Source of the DNA: Lantana camara
Taxonomy: Eukaryota; Streptophyta; Magnoliopsida; Lamiales; Verbenaceae
Assembly: GCA_037501455.1 (NCBI GenBank)
Contig: CM074865.1
Coordinates: forward strand, 51,912,501 to 51,976,500
Reading direction: 5' to 3'
DNA length: 64,000 nt
The stretch's first letter is position 1. Each line of letters opens with the position of its first letter. The notes beneath the pieces were generated by a model. It had not been told where the DNA came from. It searched no databases and was given only the letters and a program-made list of their open reading frames with translations. The translations under genes and the position numbers were made by a program. Positions 8,986-20,955 of this stretch are shown piece by piece.

Positions 8986-11900
8986 TGTAACAGCCCAAAA
9001 CAGGGCCTGGATGAAAACAGTAAGTTAAGGCAGTGGTAAAGCGTTTATAGACCGTGATCCAACTTTTTGAATCATCGTGCATTGCATTCTTACATGAACT
9101 TTGTGCTCGTATTTGTTCTGACATGTTTTAAGGGGGAATTCTTGACCTTTGATACAGTTTACTATTCGTCACCCGAGCCTACCTTGTTCATATTGCTACT
9201 CGAACCCTAGAGGTTCATCACACATGTTTCCCAATCGTTTGAACTTGTTTCCCGAATTCAGAAAGTCTTTCTTGAGCCATAAGGGTATTTTTGGAACTTA
9301 CCGACCAAAGTTACTATTCATCAGAAAATGAGCTTTTGATTCTGATACCTTTTTCTACCCAAGTTACAGTCGAATCGATCCTTGAATCGAGACGAGTCTT
9401 TTAAAATCATTCTTGGCTTGGAAATCCATTCCGGAACTTTGTTTTATTGAAAACGTTTTTGAAAACCCTAGTTTACTATTCCTTTTACGAACGGTTTTCA
9501 TTCGAAAAATGTTTTCTCTTTGGATTTGCACTACTTGAGCTATTTCAAGATTTTTGAGATGTTTTACAACTCTTGATTCAAGCCCTAGCTTGAAATTTTG
9601 AAGCGTACGTTCGTACGTGAGAATTCACTATTCATCCTACGTTTTCAACTTTTTAACGGTAAAACGTTTTATAGTCGATTTTGGACTCAAAACGCTTCTC
9701 GATTTATTTCTTGAATTTTAGAAGCAATCCGGACTTGAAAATCATTTTAGAAAGTCGTTTTTCACTCATGTCGAGTTTCGAGCTCAAAACTTTTATTCAC
9801 TAAAACTAATGTATCTTTCAAACGGTAAATCCGATTTCGATGAATGAATATGCGTTTCGAAGCTAATTTTCTTGCCGTCGGAATGGTTAGACTTCCAGCC
9901 ACTTACCCTCGAGCCTTCGGGGACGAAATTACAGGATTACCCCCAGCAGTCCCATTTTTAGCTTCAACATCCCTAAAGCTTCTAGAAGATACAAGTGGAT
10001 GAACTCTTGTTTTGCTCTCCTACCCTTAAGCCATCTCTAATTGCAAGGTGAGGGGCTTCTTCACACCTATAAATACCCCTCCCATGGCATTTCATTCCTT
10101 GCTCAAAGTTGTGTTGACAACACCCTTTCTTCTCTCCCTCTCCCCCTCATTGCCGTTGGCACCCCCCCATTAGTTTGTTTTGTTTTTATGTTATGTTAGT
10201 TTAGTTTATGTTTTTATGTTATGGTATGTTTATATTATGTTTAGCTTGGGTCTTAGGGTCTTCCCTAAGCCATATAGGATTTTATTTTATGCATTTAATA
10301 TATAGTTTTTATGATATGTTTTGATAGTTGTTTATATGTTTTAATTGTTTAGTATATGCTTGAATATGTTATGAATTGCTCTAGTATATGCTATGATCAT
10401 GTGATATGGTTGTTATATTATGAGAATTGATGCATGATTATGGAATTTAAATTATGTTCATGCATGCTAGCTAATGGAATAGTGATTTACAATTAATTAT
10501 GTCACAACTTGTTACATGTTGATAATGGAAATAAATTGTTACATGTTACATGCCTAAAGGTTCATGATATATGATATGATATGATATGAGATATGTTGTG
10601 ACATGTTGTCACATTGTTATATGACTCTTGAATTATGAATTGAGTTTATGTTATGATTTGGATTAATGGATTAGTACCTTGATCATGTTATACACTTTAA
10701 TAGTGTCACATGTTATAACCTAAGATAGATTAGTGTTTCATAACTTGATCTTATGCCTTAATTGGATCTCTTAACTATAGGTTATACCTTTAACCTAGAT
10801 CACACTTGATTATATTAACATGAACTTGAAACTATAGGTTATAATCAAGATCATAATTTGATTAGGGTGTGTGTGTGTGTGTGTGCATGCCGTGTGGGTG
10901 TGTGTGTTCGTGCATGGTGTGTGTGTGTACCGTGTGTGTGTGGGTGTGTGTATAGTAAGGGTTTGACCCGACCCTTTGACCCGACATGTGAATAGTAATC
11001 TGGAATAGTACTTTTGAATAGTGCTTTTAAATAGTAAAAATGAATTAAAACTTGTGCTTTCTCTATAGACATTTGCACCTAGGGTTTCCATATCCAGGGC
11101 CTAAAATGTGTTTTCTTTCGTGGACTTGTTTCTTAACCTAAGGTTTGCGATAGGATTCATAATTTGACTAAAGCTTACTCGGTTATAGTAAGATCATAGT
11201 CTAACGTTAAGAGTAACTCACTTTGACGTATTCCTTTGTGTGTTACCTTTCTTGAATACCTTCAATGGTATTACTCTCTTGTGTTACATGTTCTTTACAT
11301 GTTCCTTGTTCATTGTTCTTGCATTTCATATGCATCTTGGTTAGTAGTGGGTCTTAGTTGTTAAGCTCACTCTAGTACACCACCTACAGGAGTTAAAGTT
11401 GAGCACTGGGATTCCCAGGGCACCGCTTAATCTGTCTACCTACCTTTGTTACTGTTAGGTGAGGTAAAGTTATAAATGTTTTCCAACTGGAACCACGATT
11501 ATACTATTGTATCATATGTTTTGAAATTCAAAGCTAAACCTCGTTTTGAACTACTCCCTTTTATCGGGACATTCTCTTGAAAGGATCATTCATACTTTAA
11601 TAGTATACCTTGATCTACAGCACATGTTTTCCAAAGTTCTGCATTCTTGTTCAAAGGCAGTTACATGTTTTGCATATGTTTTCAAAGTACAGTTTACAGA
11701 CAGTTTCACATGTTTTCAGACTGAATCATATGTTTTCAGACTGAATCATATGTTACAGTTACAGTTTCACATGTTTAGTTAGCATACTAGACTGATACTC
11801 TGGTCACTGCTAATCTTAAATGCAAGCATACAGTTTACAGTTTGGGCCCGGCGGTTATGTGTGGAGGTGATGCTCGGGAGGTGAGCGCCAACGACATCAC

Positions 11901-13102
11901 CAATACCGGCCGCCACACTTAGACAATTGACACCGACTTTTAACAGGAGGTTTGTTAAGTCAGGACAATCTGTCTGGGAACGGACAGCAAATCTGTTCCC
12001 ATTACATGTTTACAGGTCGCCTAGGGCTAGCTACCCGAAGTGACAACCGGTGGAGGATGGTGCATGTTTGTATGTGTTGGTAAGAGTTGTTGTTGACCTT
12101 GGTCCAATAGTCTACTGTGTGCGGAGTTGTTGTTGACCTTGGTCCAATGCTCTACTTTATGTGGGGTTATTGTTGATCTTGGTCCGATACTCTACTATAC
12201 GTGGAATTATTGTTGATCCTGGTCCGATGCTCAACCAAATCATGTTTTCTGGAGTAAGGATGGAGAAGCCTAGCTTGCGGGCAAAATTCTGTTTCATAAA
12301 GGATGGTTCATATCTGGAAAAGTTCACTTTACCCTTATCCCGTTTTATGAAAGAATTATGAACCATCAACAGCATATGTGTGCGCGTGTGATAGCATTCA
12401 TGAAAATGTTTTATAACGTGCATTCTTTTACAGCATCGCATTCAAAGAGTTTTATCAACCGAACTTGTTTCAAGTTCTTCTTTAAAGCATTGCATTTAAT
12501 AGTTTCGAACTTTACTTCAAGTTTTTTAATTCAGTACTTTCTTTAAAGTATTCCCTCACTTAGTCCTTTTGACTAATACCTCTCCCGTTTTCTTGCCTCG
12601 TGGTTTCAAGTCTTGCAGCCGCAGTCTAGAGGTATCTTGAAGCTCTAGATTGTCATTTTTGTTTCTGTCAGGACTTAGTATTACTTCCTCTTTTGTGTCC
12701 TGCATATGTTTTATGGCTGCATCACTTTATGTTTCTGTATATGTTTCTGAATACTTGAGTATCTTTGTTATACTCTTTCTGCTACTCTGTTACCGATATT
12801 TTGAACTCTGTTGTATCGGTACTTATATGTGAATCTGTTATATGTTCTGTTATGCCGAGTCTCTCTTACACGATCAATATGTTCTTGCTTATTACATGCC
12901 ATCACGCACATGTTTTGAAAAGTTTTAAAATACTCTGATTTTCCGCTGCATAGCCACATCGTTGTACATGTATAGTTCTGATAGACAGCCGTTCGCTGGA
13001 GTATTTCTTGAGTGATGGCTCACACCATTACTTGAGAGGTGCTTCAGTGCGGGGGTTGAGACGCCGCTCTCCTCTTGTTCTGGTACGGGTGGGGGCGTTA
13101 CA
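8986..13102 (+). repeat. TEK1 3' LTR (complete, 4117 bp)
   Basis: Begins TGTAACAG and ends GTTACA, the expected TG...CA ends. The last 2.7 kb equals the visible 5' LTR. The first 1.4 kb (U3 side) has no counterpart in the window; it contains several ACTATTC words (9161-9633) and a TATA box. Divergence from the 5' LTR is about 0.5% by manual count, so the insertion is recent. Directly after the LTR comes the broken end of a family B chromodomain, so TEK1 is nested in that family. Confidence 0.95.
10067..10075 (+). promoter_or_regulatory. Likely TATA box of the TEK1 LTR promoter
   Basis: CTATAAATA followed by ACCCCTCCC lies 1.08 kb into the LTR, in front of a CT-rich stretch (CTTCTCTCCCTC) typical of plant transcript leaders. 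Transcription would begin about 30 bp downstream. Inferred from sequence alone. Confidence 0.6.
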
Positions 13103-13107
13103 TGTGG
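13103..13107. other. Probable 3' target-site duplication of TEK1
   Basis: TGTGG follows the LTR. The intact relative at about 20835 reads CTTGTGGCGTGATCAG through this point, so TGTGG is the expected 5-bp duplicate. The 5' partner lies outside the window. Confidence 0.6.
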
Positions 13108-13200
13108 CATGATCAGAAATCCAAAGAAGCCACTAGGGAAACCGAGGAAAAGATGAAACAGTTGTGCCCAGAGCTTTACAAGACCTCGCTTCGGACCTGA
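13105..13200 (+). pseudogene. pol: Family B int0: last codons of chromodomain-like tail
   Basis: The frame from TGG 13105 reads WHDQKSKEAT then TEEKMKQL, and stops at TGA 13198-13200. It matches the ends of int1 (20838-20933) and int2 (28581-28676). A Trp typical of this motif is Arg here. The rest of this internal region lies left of TEK1, outside the window. It shows that the tandem array continues further left. Confidence 0.85.
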
Positions 13201-13221
13201 GGACAGGTCCTTTTGAAAAAG
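13193..13221 (+). promoter_or_regulatory. Hairpin and polypurine tract of family B int0
   Basis: GGACCTG-AGGA-CAGGTCC (13193-13210) is a perfect 7-bp hairpin with the same AGGA loop as TEK1 but a different stem. It is followed by TTTTGAAAAAG, the likely polypurine tract. The gag-pol stop codon lies inside the hairpin, so coding does not explain its conservation. Confidence 0.65.
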
Positions 13222-16200
13222 GGTAACATCCCGATCGTTCAAACTTTTAGGTATGCCTTTACGAGTGTCATACATGCGTAATTTAATTATTTACTTATGT
13301 AATTATGTGATATTTTAATCTTTATTTGATTAATTAAATTTATTTCAAATTATTTGCTTCAGTATGAATTTGAAATTTTTGAATGTTTATGCCCTTATGT
13401 TGTAATTTGCTGTATTTGCATCCGATTTTAATTCTGTTTCTTGTGAATTTTTGATATCTGTGAATTATGTGTGTTATGAACTTGATATTATGTTTGTTTT
13501 ATGTTTCAGAGTTCGTTTGGTTTAGTTTTGGGTCGTTTATGTTTTACTGGACCTAAAGGAGGCTAAAGAGCAATTAGAGCACCTTGGGTTCCGGGAGGCG
13601 TAACTTGAGCTCGGGAATTTGGATTCCAATTCCGAAAGATGCGTTGGACTCATAACGAGATTTAGAAGCTTTGGAACCTAACCTCATATTTTTCTAAGAT
13701 CATTTGGACCTCCGAATTTCCACCGAAACGAGCGCCTCGCACCAAAATGACACATTTCACTAGTCTTGAGCTTGTGGACCCCATCTTAACCCCAATTAAA
13801 CTCAAACCTTGACTAATATACTTCGAGTTAATCCTTCTTCTCCCACCTATCAGCTCCATTGAAACCACCCCACCAAATAAGAAGAAAATTTAGCTCCATG
13901 TGAAGAAAGAAAGAAGAAGAAAAGGCGCTTTGCCAACTTTGTGATTTTCAACGCAATACTCTTCCATACTCCCTCATTTCTTGAAGGTAATTGTATTTTT
14001 GTATTTCTAACTCTTCTATACTTCTTTTAACCCATGAAATTCGTGTTTTGATGATGGTTTGATATAACCTTGAACAGATGCATGAATAGTAAGGGTTAGC
14101 TTCCATTTCTTGAAACTTTGCCAGAGCTTGAGGTTATAGCTGAATTTATGCAAATTTGTTGATCATATGAACTTGTTAACTTCATTTCTTCTCACTTAAC
14201 ATTTGTTAGTTATGTAATAAAGGATATGCCATTAATGAACTTGAGTTAGAGCTTGGAAGAAACTTGGAATTGTTCCAATATTCATGAACTCATGCATCTT
14301 TTAAGTGATAGTTGACGTTTAGCTTGATTTTTTGGCATTTGGTGAGTTGTTTGCTACAATCTTCTGCTCCTTTTCCTTCCTTTCTTGCTGCTGCTACTGC
14401 GTTGAAGTTGGAACAGGGGAAAATCTCCGTGGCTGCTGCTCGAGAAGGAAGCTGCAAAGGGTAATGTACGTTACCCCGTTTGTGCTGAGGGAGAGTAACG
14501 CCCGTTACTCTCCTACTCTGCGTAACTTCCTCTATTAATGGGGGTGAAGCTCCTGGAACAGGATCTTAGTAACCCCCGTTACCTCCTGGATGTGTTGCTA
14601 CTGGGTGCTTGAACGGGAGTCACCACATTTAGCTTGGATAGGAGTGACCCCCATTACCCTCTTTCTTCTTGTGTGTAATGTTTGTGTTGCTTTGTTCTTT
14701 AATGTTTGCATTATATATGTGAATTATATGCTTCTATTATGTTTTAATTACATTGTTAACATGTTAATGATGTGTTATTATATATGTTTTAATCGACAAA
14801 CCTGGTTTAAGTGCTCACATGCAAAGTATGAACTTATGTGACCTAGGTGTGATTTCATTCCATCTCATTTGCATCATTGACAAATATACACATTTTTGTT
14901 ATTTGTTGGTACACTTAACCCTCCCGTTGACAACGAAGTTGATCCTTAGGCGTCCGATTTGAACTTTTATCCTCACTACACGCATATTCAAGGTGAGGTT
15001 TTGTTCTTTTCGATATAACAACCTAAATCCCTACTTGTATTGAATCCCGTATGCGAGTTATGTATATTATATGTTAGATACGTGTATGATATATACTTTG
15101 AGGGGTTGTCCCATTTGTTATAAGTCTTCGAAAACGATTTGTATACGTATGTAAGCTATTTTACCTTTAATTTGAAAACGTTTGATAAGAGTGTGTCGGT
15201 GCGAGCTTTGAACTTTGAAAGAAAATCTTTGTGGGAAATGTGATTTTCAACTATGATTTGGGCCCCGGAGAGTGGCATGTTATCTCGGGACGGCCGTGGG
15301 ATCGCCAAGCTCTCCCATCAACACTTTCCATTGAGAGTCTCGTCTAACCTTAGGAGGTTGAGGAAGGGCATTTCTCTTGAGCCGACGGAAGCAACTATTG
15401 ATGGTTTCAAGGACGTAATTAAGCCTTGTCTCATGTGAAATTTGATCAATAGTTAGGGCCTTCAACCCTTCTATCACCCGGAGAAAGGATGGTTTATGAA
15501 TTTTCATTTTCATTATGCCTTTGTTTAGCAGTTAGAGGATTAACTCGTAGTCGCCGAGTTATGTGAATTTGTATGATCTATGAAACGGGAATAGATTCCT
15601 AAATACTTAAAATTTGTGGTTTTCGCCTAGGGCCCTTGACTTCTTTTAAGTATATATATAATACCACGGTAAACGTTTTAGCTTGCAAAAACCATTCTCG
15701 CTTCATGGATCTCTTTACGAATTTTGTTAAGTGCTTTGCTCTATAAGTATTATGAGTATGTGTGTTAGCCCCCTCACTAGTCATTAGGACTAACCCTTGT
15801 GTTATTTCTCTTTTTTCCCTTTTCTTATGAGTTGCAGGTACAATTTGAGTCGAGCTACGCGGCAAGTGTCCGTCGAGTCTTACTTGTGGTTTAGCTCCAG
15901 TCGCATTTGCATTGTAATGGTTATTAACTTTGATACTTATGATCTATTTTGGATATATGTATTATGAGTACTTCGCTACACTTTGATACTTGTTATATTT
16001 TGGCCCCGGATGGGCAATATACATTTGTATATGATTGCAGCATGCTAGTATGGATTTATTTTGACATATATGTTAATCTTGGGATTTTTATTTTGTTGTT
16101 TTATCACTTCCGCTATATTATTGGTTTGATATGCACTCTAAATGAGGGTTTAGGCTGCCTAGCTAGAGCGTGAGTTTTGTTTGTCACCCTGTTCGCTATT

Positions 16201-16288
16201 GTTTGATGCGTGTACGGACATTCCATTCCGTTACACGTGTCGGACTCTAGTTCGGGGGATGTGGTGCCCTTTGCTCGGGGGTGCTACA
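13222..16288 (+). repeat. Family B LTR 1
   Basis: About 3.07 kb, homologous to 20956-24050 and 28698-30322. It ends GTGCTACA before a primer site. The 5' end reads GGTAACATCCC instead of the expected TGTAAC, so the terminal TG appears changed. It lacks roughly 60 bp near 14880 that LTR 2 and LTR 3 have. It carries a short palindrome array at 14459-14586 and the CCCTCACT hairpin at 15778-15792. Short ORFs within it are not genes. Confidence 0.9.
14459..14586. repeat. Short palindrome array in family B LTR 1
   Basis: Imperfect and perfect inverted repeats with GTAAC/GTTAC arms follow one another: 14459-14477, then 14490-14513 with perfect 11-bp arms around CC, then 14568-14586 (GTAAC-CCCC-GTTAC). 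Counterparts are at about 22196-22322 and 29738-29863. Confidence 0.75.
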
Positions 16289-16296
16289 TCCTAAAG

Positions 16297-16310
16297 TGGT
16301 ATCAGAGCTC
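16297..16310 (+). other. Primer binding site, family B int1
   Basis: TGGTATCAGAGCTC lies eight bases after LTR 1 and is complementary to initiator tRNA-Met. A conserved leader box (GGTCGTTCGGCTTAGGAA) follows at 16355-16372. Confidence 0.93.
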
Positions 16311-16496
16311 TTGGTTGTAAAAACGGAGCTCTACAGTCGTGTCAGGCCAGTCTAGGTCGTTCGGCTTAGGAAAACGTGGATATTTGCATTCACTTGCATA
16401 TTTATGTGAACTATTTGTTTAAATTCATATTAATTGTTGACATGAACATTTACAGAACCCCATGCATCTATATTTCCTTGATTTGTGATTTTTAGG

Positions 16497-17500
16497 ATGC
16501 CTTCGCGAATGAGAGACTGGGAACAAACACTAGACCATAATCAACCTCCTCCACAAGCACCACCACGACCATTGAATGCCAAGAATATTGTTCAGGCTCT
16601 TCTAAATCAACTCCATTAGAATTAAAGAAATAACCCTCAAGGGGAAGCACAAGAAGGATAGGTTACACCGGCTTTCAGGCAATTTCCGAGCAATAATCCT
16701 CCGAAGTGGTACGTGGGTGATGATATCAAATATGAAGAATGGTAATCAGAAATTTTCGGGATTTTGGAGATATGTCTGCACCTTCTCATGAGAAAGTTGT
16801 CCATAGGGCTCATTTTGTTCAAGGTCCGGCATCTAATTGGTTGAAAGCTATGAGGGCTCGGTTGGAGAGGATGGGTGGAGAGTTTAATTGGGAAAGTTTT
16901 ACAATATAGTTTCACCAGAAGTGTATTCCCCCGAGTTCCCGAGAAAGAAGACTCCAGGAATTCACGGAGTTAAAATGAGAGGATCGATCTATTGAGGATT
17001 ATATCTTGGAATTTGAGAGGCTAGCTCCGTATGCTCCCCACATCACCAATGACGACAATCAAAAAGCTCAGAATTTTGTTCACGGGTTAAGGTATGAGAT
17101 TCAATTTGCCTTAGAAGCCGCCACCGTTGACACTTGGGAAAAGGCTACGAGGAAGGCACTAAAAGTTAAAGCTCATAGGTTAAGGTTAAAGCCTCCAACA
17201 TATTCTTCGGGGCAGGGTTCAAGCTCCGGATCAAACTTGGGTAAGAGGCCGGCTTCACAGGGGGGCATCCGGTCTTCAAGCCCCAAGGTTTTAACACTTC
17301 TAACAAGAAAGTCCGACCTCCTGTATCGGCTGTACCCGCCCTACCGGCGCCGATACAATGTTTCTATTTTAAAGGCCCCAATCATACCGAGGCGACATGT
17401 CAAAAGAAATTGGAGAGATGTGATGGATGTGGAGAACCCGGTCACATGATCAATGCTTGTCTGAAGAAAAACTACCCACAACCCTTGAATGTTATACCTC
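16497..17500 (+). pseudogene. gag: Family B int1: gag remnant
   Basis: The frame starts at ATG 16497 (MPSRMRDWEQ) and is soon broken by stops at about 16617 and 16623 that int2 shares, and by others unique to this copy. A readable piece at 17006-17449 carries the end of the gag domain (YAPHITNDD, FVHGLR). The first zinc knuckle near 17360 has lost a Cys (Phe instead), while the second (CGEPGHMINAC) survives near 17420 in another frame. Not translatable as a whole. Confidence 0.85.
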
Positions 17501-17868
17501 CGAGAGCCCCTATTCAAGCTAGGGCATACGCTTTAGAAGGAGAGGAAGAGGATGTCGAGGTCGATGCCAATGTCGTTGTGGAAGGTACCATTAGCATTCA
17601 TGGTATTCCATTGCATGCATTGTTTGATCCTGGAGTAACACATTCTTTTATTGCTTCCCGACTTGTTCCTACTTTTTTCTTACCTGTTGTTTGTGTTGCT
17701 GATACTTTTGTGATAAGTTCTCTTCTCGGGGGGAGCTTGGTGATGGACCGAGTGTTCCGAGATCGCCCGGTGTGTATTGAGGGCCAAGAGTACCCGGTAG
17801 ACTTGATCAAGATGCCCATGAAGAAGTATGGGGCGATTTTTGGGATGGATTGGTTATTCCGGCAATGA
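17410..17868 (+). pseudogene. pol: Family B int1: protease remnant
   Basis: Readable 152-residue stretch from the second zinc knuckle through the aspartic protease. DPGVTHSF occupies the catalytic position and GAIFGMDWL ends the domain. It closes at a TGA after DWLFRQ that the other copy also has. It would have processed the polyprotein. Confidence 0.85.
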
Positions 17869-17999
17869 GCGAAGATGGATTGTTTTGCTAAAAAGGTTTC
17901 TTTAGGTTCTATGGTGTTTTCGGGTCAGAGGTTGAAGACCTACCTATTTATTTCCTTTATAGAAGCTAATAGGATATTCGGGACGGCGCAACGGGCTAC

Positions 18000-19272
18000 G
18001 TGGCCTATCTTTTAAATAAAACAAAAGATCAAGCCAAGCTCGAGGAGACGGAGATTATAAAGGAATTTCTCGATGTGTTCCCGGAGAGTTTGCGATATCT
18101 ACCCCCGGATCGGAACATTGAGTTTGTAATCGATCTCTATCCCGGAGCTGAACCTTATGTGAAATCTCCCTATAGGATAGCTCCGACTGAGTTGAAGGAG
18201 CTGAAGGCGCAACTCGACGAGCTCTTGGAATTTGGTTACATTTGTCCGAGCACTTCTCCGTGGGGTGCTCCTGTCCTATTTGTAAAGAAGAACGATGGGA
18301 CATTGCGGATGTGTATTGACTACCGTGAGCTGAACCGGTTAACGGTTAAGAACAAGTGCCAACTTCCTCACATTGAAGAGCTGTTTGATGTCCTTGAGGG
18401 TTCGTGTGTCTACTCCAAGCTGGATTTGAGGGAAGGGTATTATCAGTTGCGTATCCAGGAGGAAGACATACCAAAGACAAGTTTTAATACTCGTTATGGG
18501 CATTTTGAGTTTGTGGTCATGCCTTTCGGCCTTACAAATACCCCAGCTGCATTTATGGATATGATGCACCGAATATTCCGGCCTTACCTCAATAAATTCG
18601 TGGTCATCTTTGTAGATGTTATTCTGGGGTATTCGAGGTCCGTGGAAGAGTACGCGCAGCACTTGAGAACGGCATTGTCAACATTTCGAGTGCACAGACT
18701 GTTCGCCAAGTTTAGCAAGTGTGAATTCTGGATTGATCGAGTTTTCTTTTTGGGTCACTTCATTTCCGAGAAAGACGTGGAAGTGGTTCCAGCGAAGATA
18801 GAAACAGTCATGTATGGAAACAGCCGAAGAATGCCTTGGAAGTGAGAGGTTTTCTTGGGTTGGCGGGGTACTATAGGCGCTTTGTGAACGATTTCTCGAG
18901 GATTGCCTCCCCGTTGACCCGGTTAACAAAGAAATAGGCTGAGTTCGAGTGGGATGAGGCATGTGAGAAGAGTTTTCCAACCTTAAGGAAAGGTTGACTA
19001 CGACACCGATCTTAACCCTATCCAAGGGTCCTGAAGGCTACTCAGTTTACACCGACGCGTCGAAGGAAGGCCTCGGTTATGTGTTGATGCACAATGGCAA
19101 AGTTGTAGCCTACGTCTCTAGAAAGTTAAAAGATCACGAGAAGAGCTATCCCACTCATGATTTGGAGCTTACGGCAGTTGTCTTTACTTTGATGAAGTGG
19201 CGTCATTATCTTTATGGAGCCACTTTTTATGTGTTCACCGACCACCAAAGCCTCAAGTATTTCTTTACTTAA
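18000..19272 (+). pseudogene. pol: Family B int1: reverse transcriptase and RNase H remnant
   Basis: 18000-18845 covers the reverse transcriptase ([41 protein letters not shown]). The catalytic FxDD motif reads FVDV: the second Asp codon at 18618-18620 is Val. A 1-base loss near 18811 shifts the frame, and a TAG near 18936 is shared with int2. RNase H is readable at 18994-19272 ([13 protein letters not shown] to FTDHQSL). The enzyme would be inactive even if translated. Confidence 0.88.
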
Positions 19273-20936
19273 AAGGATTTGAACGTGAGACAGCGACATT
19301 GGGTCAAGCTACTTGAGGATTATGATTGTCGGATTCAATACCACCCGGGTAAGGCTAGTGTGGTGGCATATGCTTTGAGCTGGAAAGCTAGTGTTTCAAG
19401 TGTGGAAGCAAGTTCAAGCAAGCAGAGTTCAGTGGTTTTGGTTTCAGAGGCTCGATTGGCGAATATCTCTGTTTAATCAGACTTGAAGCAAAGATTGATT
19501 GAAGCTCAATCTAGTGATCCGAAAATTCAGGGACTGGTACCAAAAGCAAGGATCGAGCCGGAGACCAAGTTTGGGTTGGATGAATCAGGGTTGTTTTAGT
19601 TCAAGGCTCGGGTTTGTACTCCGAAAGAGCTTAAGAGGTTGATTCTTGAAGAGGCATATAGGTCGGCGTATACTGTACATCCTGATACTACGAAGATGTA
19701 TAAAGATTTGAGGACTTTGTATTGGTGGAATGGCATGAAGAGAGACGTCCCTAACTTTGTGAGAATATGTCAAACATGCCAAGTGGTGAAATTTGAGCAC
19801 CAAAAACAGGGAGGAACTCTCCAACCACTTCCATTTCCCGAATGAAAGTAGGAGCAAGTGACAATGGACTTCATGTCCGGCATGCCAAGGACCAAAGGAG
19901 GTTTCGATGGGATTTGGTTCATAATTGATCGGTTCTCGAAGTCGGCCTATTTTCTCATTGTCCGGATGTCCGATAAGGTGCCTAAGCTAGCCAAGTTATA
20001 CCGTAAGGAGATCATGAGATTATATGGTGCACCGCTTAGCATTGTTTCAGACAGAGATCCACGTTTCAGGGTGAGTTTTTGGCAAGAGTTGCAAAACTGT
20101 TTGGGTACTAAGCTCCAATTCAGCACCGCATCTCACCCACAAACGGATGGTTAATCAGAGTGGTGAATAAAATATCTTGAGGACATGCTTAGTGTTTGTG
20201 CCATGGATTATCAAGATACGTGGGATGAGCATTTGGACTTAGTCGAGTTCGCCTATAATAACAGCTTTCAATCATCCATCGGTATGGCTCCGTATTAGGC
20301 ACTGTACGGAAGAAAGTGTTGGTCACCTCTATTTTGGGACATTGATGAGTGGAGGTGGACTAAAGATGCTAAGCTCGACAGAGCTAAGAAACCTATGGAG
20401 ATTTAGGATACCATTGAGAAAGTGAAAGTGATCCAACAAAGGTTAAAGGCGGCTCAGAACCGATAGAAAAGTTATGCGGATAAGAGAAGATGACCTTAGA
20501 ATTTGAAGTGGAAGATAAGGTTTTCTTAAAAGCATCTCCTAGAAAAGGGTTTGCTCGGATTGGTAAAGGCGGGAAGCTTAACCCGCGCTACTTAGGCCCC
20601 TTTGAGATTCTGGAACGAGTTGGGGAAATAGCCTACAGACTTGACTTACCACCGAGCTTGACCGGGATTCAAAATGTTTTCCATGTATTTCAGGTTCGGA
20701 AATATTATCCCTATGAGTCATCTATACTTCCCATTGAAGAGGTACAACTAGAGCCGGATTTGACAATCAAGAAGCACCCGGTTGAAATCTTGGACTGGAA
20801 GATGCAAGAGGTGAGAAACAGGTTGGTGAAAGCCTTGTGGCGTGATCAGAAATCCAAAGAAGCCACTTGGGAAACCGAGGAAAAGATGAAACATTTGTAC
20901 CCAGAGCTTTACAAGACCTCGCTTCGGACCTGAGGA
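19273..20936 (+). pseudogene. pol: Family B int1: integrase and chromodomain-like tail remnant
   Basis: Readable pieces are 19279-19476 (RNase H end), 19639-19845 (HHCC zinc domain, [13 protein letters not shown]), 19858-20154 (DDE core, MDFMSGMP, VSDRDPRF) and 20490-20933 (FLKASPRKGF, HNVFHVFQVRK, EATWETEEK). Stops between them at 19270, 19474, 19846-19857, 20152, 20297, 20404 and 20465 are mostly shared with int2. A small in-frame loss removes residues just before the chromodomain-like tail compared with int2. Confidence 0.85.
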
Positions 20937-20955
20937 CAGGTCCTTTTGAAAAAAG
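20926..20955 (+). promoter_or_regulatory. Hairpin and polypurine tract, family B int1
   Basis: GGACCTG-AGGA-CAGGTCC at 20926-20943, then TTTTGAAAAAAG up to LTR 2. Same arrangement as at 13193 and 28669. Confidence 0.65.

Larger units (their letters stand above)
8355..9039 (+). pseudogene. pol: TEK1 pol, part 3: integrase C-terminus and chromodomain-like tail
   Basis: After the 8331 indel the integrase C-terminal part (KVFLKASPRKG, NPRYVGPYEILERVG, HNVFHVSQLRK) is read in frame 3 up to TAG 8832. One extra base near 8824 returns the sequence to the original frame, where VLWKG...EEATWETEEKM follows. That is the chromodomain-type tail of Tekay chromoviruses, which is thought to direct integration to particular chromatin. 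The restored frame runs through the polypurine tract into the LTR and stops at 9037-9039. The two indels cancel, so only ~490 bp is read out of frame. Confidence 0.85.

Noticed and set aside
14332..14841. Small ORFs (68-83 codons) repeated in the three family B LTRs
   Set aside because: They cross the palindrome array and change in length between copies, so repetition reflects the LTR and not a gene.
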